From Larkinella terrae (GTDB taxonomy: Bacteria > Bacteroidota > Bacteroidia > Cytophagales > Spirosomataceae): a stretch of DNA of 64,000 nt. Below are positions 59,297-64,000 of this stretch, one piece after another. Position 1 is the stretch's first letter, and each line of letters opens with the position of its first letter. The stretch is taken from the NCBI RefSeq assembly GCF_009668025.1, contig NZ_WJXZ01000006.1, forward strand, positions 62,001-126,000, given 5' to 3'. A program made the translations under genes and the position numbers. Under the pieces are notes generated by a model. That model did no database searches and was not told where the DNA came from. It was given only the letters and a program-made list of their open reading frames with translations.

Positions 59297-59899
59297 ATGA
59301 CAAAACTTCCCATTGAATTTTACCAAAATCACGACACGATAACGCTTTCCAAACTGTTGCTCGGCTGCGAACTTGTTCATGAAAGCTCCGAAGGAACCAC
59401 CGCCGGAATCATTGTTGAAACCGAAGCCTACCTGACCGGCGACCCGGCCTGCCACGCGTACCGGCGCAAAACCGCCCGAAATGCGGCCATGTTCGGCCCG
59501 GCGGGAACGCTTTACGTATATTTGATTTACGGATTTTATTATTGCCTGAACGTCGTTACCGGTCCGGAAGACGTGGGGGAAGCGGTTTTGATTCGGGCGC
59601 TCGAACCAACCGAAGGTCTGGAATTGATGGAGGAACGACGCCACCTCGATCCGGCAACGAAAACCGGTTTGCGCGGACTGACCAGCGGCCCCGGCAAACT
59701 GGTGATTGCAATGGGAATTTCGCGGGAACACAATTCCCTTTCGCTGACAAAAGCGGGCAGTGCTTCACCGGTTTTTATCCGGCCGCGCGTCCTGGAAAAG
59801 TTTGAAATTGTGACCACCACGCGCATCGGCATCACGCAGGGAGCGGATTTGCCGTATCGGTTTTACGTAAAAGGAAACCGGTTTGTGAGCAAACCGTAG
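59297..59899 (+). CDS. Alkyladenine (3-methyladenine) DNA glycosylase
   Basis: From ATG 59297 (MTKLPIEFYQNHDTI) 200 residues; the start at 59258 is less likely. Motifs of the AAG/MPG family are clear: GIIVETEAYLTGDPACHAYR, with the catalytic Glu, and RNAAMFGPAGTLYVYLIYG and YCLNVVTG, then LRGLTSGPGKL. It removes alkylated and deaminated purines from DNA as a monofunctional base excision repair enzyme. It stands alone between the saccharopine dehydrogenase-like gene and the CocE-type hydrolase. Confidence 0.93.
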   Translation: MTKLPIEFYQNHDTITLSKLLLGCELVHESSEGTTAGIIVETEAYLTGDPACHAYRRKTARNAAMFGPAGTLYVYLIYGFYYCLNVVTGPEDVGEAVLIRALEPTEGLELMEERRHLDPATKTGLRGLTSGPGKLVIAMGISREHNSLSLTKAGSASPVFIRPRVLEKFEIVTTTRIGITQGADLPYRFYVKGNRFVSKP

Positions 59900-59934
59900 C
59901 CCGCAAACCGGTTTTTGAGGCCCATCGGGCGGTT

Positions 59935-61857
59935 TTATTTCAGCACCTGAACCTCGATAACGGAGTTGTTATAAACCCGGTGCGTAGCTTTCTGGAAGTC
60001 TTCGGCGTTGGCTTTAAAGATGTTGTCGACGTACTTCTGTGGATTGCGGTCGATGAGCGGAAACCACGTGCTATGCACCTGAATCATTACCCGATGGCCC
60101 TTCTTGAAGGTGTGCAACACATCCTGTAAGCGGAAATTGACGTCCGTTATTTCGCCGGATTTAAACGGTTCCGGTTTTTCGAAAGAGTTCCGAAACCGCC
60201 CGCGCAACACTTCCGAACGCACCATTTGCTGGTAATTCGCCAGCATCACATTTTTGTTGGGCATGTACGGATGATTCGGTTCGTCGGGCGGGTACACGTC
60301 GATCAGCTTCACGACCCAGTCGGCGTCGGTTCCGGTGGTGCTGACTTTCAGTTTCGCCATGATTTCACCCCCGAGCGTCAGATCGTCGGTTAAGGGTTCT
60401 GTTTGAAAGACGAGCACATCCGGTCGTTTGGCCGCAAACCGCTGATCTTCCGACATGTAATTAAAGGGTGTAAAACCGGTCGTGGTCGTAATGTCTTCCG
60501 TATAGGGGACCGGTTTCTTCGGATCACTGATAAACTCGGAAAAGCCCTGCCCGTCAGCGATTTGCTGGGAAAGTTGTCCCGACGAATTGAGACTGAACGT
60601 CAGTTTTTGCGCTTCGGCAGCGGGCTATTTGGCAAAGGTTTTCCAGGTTTTTTGTCCCGTATCGAACAAATAGGCTTCCGGCAAACCGGTTTTTCCGTCG
60701 CCCGCGCCTTTCAGGAAGTGGTTGAAAAATTTGGCTTCGATATTTCGTTGGTAAAACGTCGCGATGCTGTCACCGAAATAGACGTTGCTGTGCAGGGTAT
60801 GACCGGTTTCGGCCGACCACCGCCCGTGCCCGAACGGCCCCATTACCAGCGTGTTATAAGTCCCGGCATTGTTCTTCTCCAGCGTTTTGTAAACGTTCAG
60901 CGGGCCGTATAAATCCTCGGCATCGAACCAGCCACCAACAGTCATCACGGCGTGCTTGACGTTTTTAAGGTGCGGCAAAATGTTCCGTTTCTGCCAGAAT
61001 TCGTCGTAGTTCGGGTGGTTAACAGTTTCCTGCCAGTAGAAATTGTCCTTATAATATTTGTCCATGTTTTTCAGCGGCCCCAGATCATATTGCCATTGGT
61101 AGCCATCCCGGATGTTGTCGTTGAACATGGCGGGCACGAACCAGTTTTCCGTCGTAGGCTTCGGGTGCTGAATACCAAAAACCGGGTAGGTGAAGATATA
61201 AGCCTGAATGAACGTCCCGTTGTGGTGAAAATCATCGAAGAAAAAATCAGAAACCGGGGCCTGGGGCGATGACGCCTTCAAGGCTGGATGCGCGTCGACA
61301 GCGCCCGCCACGGTGTAAAAACCGGGGTAGGAGATGCCCCACTGGCCCACCCGCCCGTTGTTATACTTTATATTTTTCAGCAACCATTCAATCGTGTCGT
61401 ACGTATCCGAACTCTCGTCGGGCGAACCGGCGGCAGTGGCCGGGGCGGTTTTTGCTTTCTTTCTGGAAGCCGCCACCGGCGCCGGATCGGGCAGGTTGGG
61501 TGTCATGTTCGTCCAGACGCCTTCGCTCAAATACCGCCCGCGAACGTCTTGATACACAAAGATATAACCGTCCTGCATCAGCGTGGTCGACGGTCCGAGC
61601 TTGGCGGGGTACTGATCCGCGCCGTACGGGGCCACGCTGTAACACGTCCGCTGCATCATGATGGGATATTTCTGAGTTTCCGAAGCGTCTTTCGGGACAT
61701 AAACGGCCGTGTGCAGTTTGGTGCCGTCGCGCATCGGAATGAGGTACTCCGATTTCTGAAAATGCTGCCGGACGTAATCGGCGGCTACGTTGGCGGGCTG
61801 TGCGCTGACTGCTCCCGTCAGTAAGATGCCTAAAAGTGAAAAAAGGCGGTTTTTCAT
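59935..61857 (-). pseudogene. CocE/NonD family hydrolase interrupted by an in-frame TAG
   Basis: One frame runs from ATG 61857 to the stop at 59935 (640 sense codons) with a single TAG at codon 411 (60625-60627). The segment after it, from PAAEAQKLTFSLNSSG onward, is coherent and belongs to the C-terminal beta-sandwich of CocE/NonD (X-Pro dipeptidyl-peptidase) enzymes. Residues 1-410 have a signal peptide (cleavage near SAQ), GQWGISYPGF with Ser176, WFDAED and FGHGRW, so the hydrolase domain is complete. A TGG to TAG change would explain the stop. It may make a truncated protein, or be a sequencing error. Confidence 0.85.
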
Positions 61858-61963
61858 AAGCTGGGGCGGTTTTTGCCAAACTTAGCTAATTTTTTACAAA
61901 AAAAGTTGGGCCGTTACCAGTGGGACTATACCTTTGTATTTGTAATCAGTCTAAATAAGTATA

Positions 61964-64000
61964 ATGAATACAGCCCATATGATCAGCTTTACTTTCAAAA
62001 AATCACTCTTTCTATCCTTTGCCACGATGTGGTTGTGCCTGCTCGGTATATCGGCCAGTGCCCAGCAAACCGGTACCCTTGCTGGAAAAACGCTGGCATC
62101 CGATGCCCATCCACTGGCTCGGGTAAGTGTTCGGGTGGCAGGAACCCGCCTGGGATCGATCACCAATGAAGCCGGCGAATACGTCATCAGCAACGTTCCG
62201 GTTGGTCCGCAGGTGCTGGTAATCAGTCGGGTAGGGCATCAGCGCATTCGCCAGGCCTTAACCGTAGTGGCGGGTGAGTCGACGCAAGTAGCCGATCTGA
62301 CACTGATCGAAAATGCCGAACAGCTTGACGAAGTGGTGGTTGAAGGGAAAAATTCGTACAAAACCGATGTCGCATCGTCCAGTTTGCGCTTGAAAACGCC
62401 CCTGCTCGAACTGCCTCAGAATATTCAGGTCGTAAACCGCCAGTTGCTGGCCGATCAGCAGATTTTCGACATGCTGGAAGGCGTTTCGCGTAACGTCAGC
62501 GGGGTGACGCGGCAGGAGCACTGGGACAATTACGCCCGGCTGAACATGCGCGGATCGCGTGTCGCACCCTTCCGCAACGGGATGAATGTGCAGTCGACCT
62601 GGGGGCCAACTGCGGAAGATATGTCGATGGTGGAACGAATCGAATTCGTGAAAGGTCCGGCCGGTTTCATGATGGCCAACGGAGAACCCAGCGGTTTTTA
62701 CAATGTCGTCACCAAAAAACCGACGGGCGTGACGCGCGGGGAAGCGGCTTTTGCCGTGGGTAGTTTCGATACCTACCGCGCAACACTTGACCTCGACGGT
62801 AAGCTCAGCAAAGACAGCAAGTTATTGTACCGCCTGAACCTGATGGGTCAGTCGAAAGGGTCGCACCGCGATTTTGAATTCAATAACCGATATACGATTG
62901 CGCCGGTGGTCAAGTATAAAATCAACGACCAGACGTCGATTACCGCCGAATATACCTACCAATATTCGCAAATGTCGGCGATCGGCTCGGCTTATGTTTT
63001 CGATGCCAACGGTTTGGGCAAACAGCCGCGCAACGCCACCATCGCATCGGCCAATCTGGAACCGACGGTGATTCACGATCACAGCGCGTTTCTGATCCTG
63101 GAACACCAGATCAGCGAAAACTGGAAGTTGACGGGGCAACTGGCGTATTTCAATTTCACACAGGTAGGCAATTCACTCTGGGCCGATTCGGCAAAAACCG
63201 ACGGACGGATTTACCGGAACTCCAGCATCTGGGATGCGGCCAACGAAAGCAAATTCGGCCAGATTTTTGTCAACGGCGAGGTGACGACCGGCCCGGTGGT
63301 CCACCGGATTCTGGGTGGTCTGGATTTGGGAAATAAGAAATACATGGCGGACTGGGGCCAGAGTTTTCCGCTCTACGACAGCACGTTCGTCTTCAACACC
63401 AATTCGCCGAATTACTATTTGCCGACGCACCTGATTCCGAAATACGACCGTTCAACGAGCCTGCGCGCCCGCGCCGGGGTCAATGTCATGAGTCAGTCGT
63501 TCACCGGTTTATACGTTCAGGATGAACTACGTTTCTGGCAGGATCGGATTCGGTTAACGCTGGCGGGCCGGTTGACGTCGGTGAAAGACAGCCAGTACGG
63601 TGCCGCAACCAACGAAACCAAGTTTACATCCCGCGTGGGCATCAGCGGTTCGGTGAATAAGCAAACCACGGTTTATGCGCTCTATGATCAGGCTTTTGTG
63701 CCGCAGTCGGGTGCCGACCGGCAGGGAAAAGCATTTGACCCGATCACCGGTAACAACCTGGAAGCCGGTTTGAAGAAGGATTGGGCCGACGGTCGCTGGA
63801 ACTCCTCGGTTTCGGTCTATCAAATTACGAAAAACAACGTGCTGACCACCGACCCGACCAACCCGAATTATTCCGTTCAACTGGGTCAGACCCAGGCAAA
63901 GGGGGTGGAAGTGGACGTTCGGGGCGAATTGTTACCTGCGCTGAATCTGATGCTGAACTACGCGTATACCGACGCAAAAATCACGAAAGATACCCGGTCG
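61964..64000 (+). CDS. TonB-dependent siderophore receptor, 5' part (3' end outside window)
   Basis: From ATG 61964 (an alternative start is 61979) the frame stays open to the window end. A signal peptide (cleavage near SASA-QQ) precedes a carboxypeptidase-regulatory-like domain (LAGKTLASDAHPLARVSV, about 37-115), then DEVVVEGKNSYKTDVAS as TonB box, and the plug with LPQNIQVVNRQLL, RGSRVAPFRNGM and ERIEFVKGPAGFM, typical of siderophore receptors of the FecA/FhuA type. Barrel strands follow. It would take up Fe(III)-siderophores. The gene is cut by the end of the window. Confidence 0.9.
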   Translation, partial: MNTAHMISFTFKKSLFLSFATMWLCLLGISASAQQTGTLAGKTLASDAHPLARVSVRVAGTRLGSITNEAGEYVISNVPVGPQVLVISRVGHQRIRQALTVVAGESTQVADLTLIENAEQLDEVVVEGKNSYKTDVASSSLRLKTPLLELPQNIQVVNRQLLADQQIFDMLEGVSRNVSGVTRQEHWDNYARLNMRGSRVAPFRNGMNVQSTWGPTAEDMSMVERIEFVKGPAGFMMANGEPSGFYNVVTKKPTGVTRGEAAFAVGSFDTYRATLDLDGKLSKDSKLLYRLNLMGQSKGSHRDFEFNNRYTIAPVVKYKINDQTSITAEYTYQYSQMSAIGSAYVFDANGLGKQPRNATIASANLEPTVIHDHSAFLILEHQISENWKLTGQLAYFNFTQVGNSLWADSAKTDGRIYRNSSIWDAANESKFGQIFVNGEVTTGPVVHRILGGLDLGNKKYMADWGQSFPLYDSTFVFNTNSPNYYLPTHLIPKYDRSTSLRARAGVNVMSQSFTGLYVQDELRFWQDRIRLTLAGRLTSVKDSQYGAATNETKFTSRVGISGSVNKQTTVYALYDQAFVPQSGADRQGKAFDPITGNNLEAGLKKDWADGRWNSSVSVYQITKNNVLTTDPTNPNYSVQLGQTQAKGVEVDVRGELLPALNLMLNYAYTDAKITKDTRS

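Overview
The window comes from a member of the Bacteroidota, most likely order Cytophagales near Spirosoma, Larkinella or Rudanella. The evidence is a SusC/SusD pair, a fused aspartokinase-homoserine dehydrogenase next to homoserine kinase, a Wzi-type capsule protein, few clear Shine-Dalgarno sites and TTTG/TAnnTTTG-like promoters. It splits into the right-hand part of a prophage (1 to about 30.75 kb, its left end outside the window) and ordinary chromosome (about 31.1 to 64 kb). The genus guess is inference.

Prophage. The window opens inside the tail tape-measure gene, which is translationally coupled to a small LytTR DNA-binding protein. The tail programme is then interrupted by about 6 kb of mostly minus-strand lysogeny and regulatory genes: two antirepressors, an XRE repressor, small unknown proteins, a 47-residue ribbon-helix-helix protein beside a palindromic operator, and two copies of an unrecognised small-RNA-like element. 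Tail genes resume at 8.7 kb: a baseplate/tail-tip protein, a large multidomain fibre, an unknown 480-residue protein, a 1315-residue tailspike with two beta-helix regions, and three small fibre or receptor-binding proteins. A lysis-like cassette follows: a coiled-coil membrane protein split by a +1 frameshift, a DUF5675 protein, a holin-like protein and a four-helix membrane coiled-coil protein. From 24.6 to 29.3 kb lies an AT-richer accessory zone of short genes, including XRE proteins, one fused to a zinc ribbon, a SLOG/YpsA-like protein, a 26-residue membrane peptide and gene remnants. It ends at a tyrosine recombinase with altered catalytic motifs.

Chromosome. In order: phospho-sugar mutase; SusC/SusD outer-membrane uptake pair; Gfo/Idh/MocA oxidoreductase; TsaE; alanine dehydrogenase; a conserved hypothetical; Wzi; thrB and thrA; a VWA protein and an AAA+ (magnesium-chelatase-like) protein separated by a Phd/Doc-type toxin-antitoxin pair; an outer-membrane barrel with a Lys/Pro/Ala/Thr-rich linker; YbjQ-like protein; a lipocalin-like lipoprotein; SMUG-like uracil-DNA glycosylase; class A beta-lactamase-like hydrolase; a D-2-hydroxyacid dehydrogenase; pdxA; yicC; a saccharopine dehydrogenase-like protein; an alkyladenine DNA glycosylase; a CocE/NonD hydrolase with an in-frame amber codon; and the 5' part of a TonB-dependent siderophore receptor.

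Most convergent gene ends in the chromosomal part carry long inverted repeats, several built from a short unit repeated within each arm. The observations most worth a second look are the paired small-RNA-like elements at 7.3 and 7.7 kb, the frameshifted lysis-region gene, the integrase lacking canonical catalytic residues, the toxin-antitoxin pair inside the VWA/AAA+ locus, and the amber-interrupted hydrolase.
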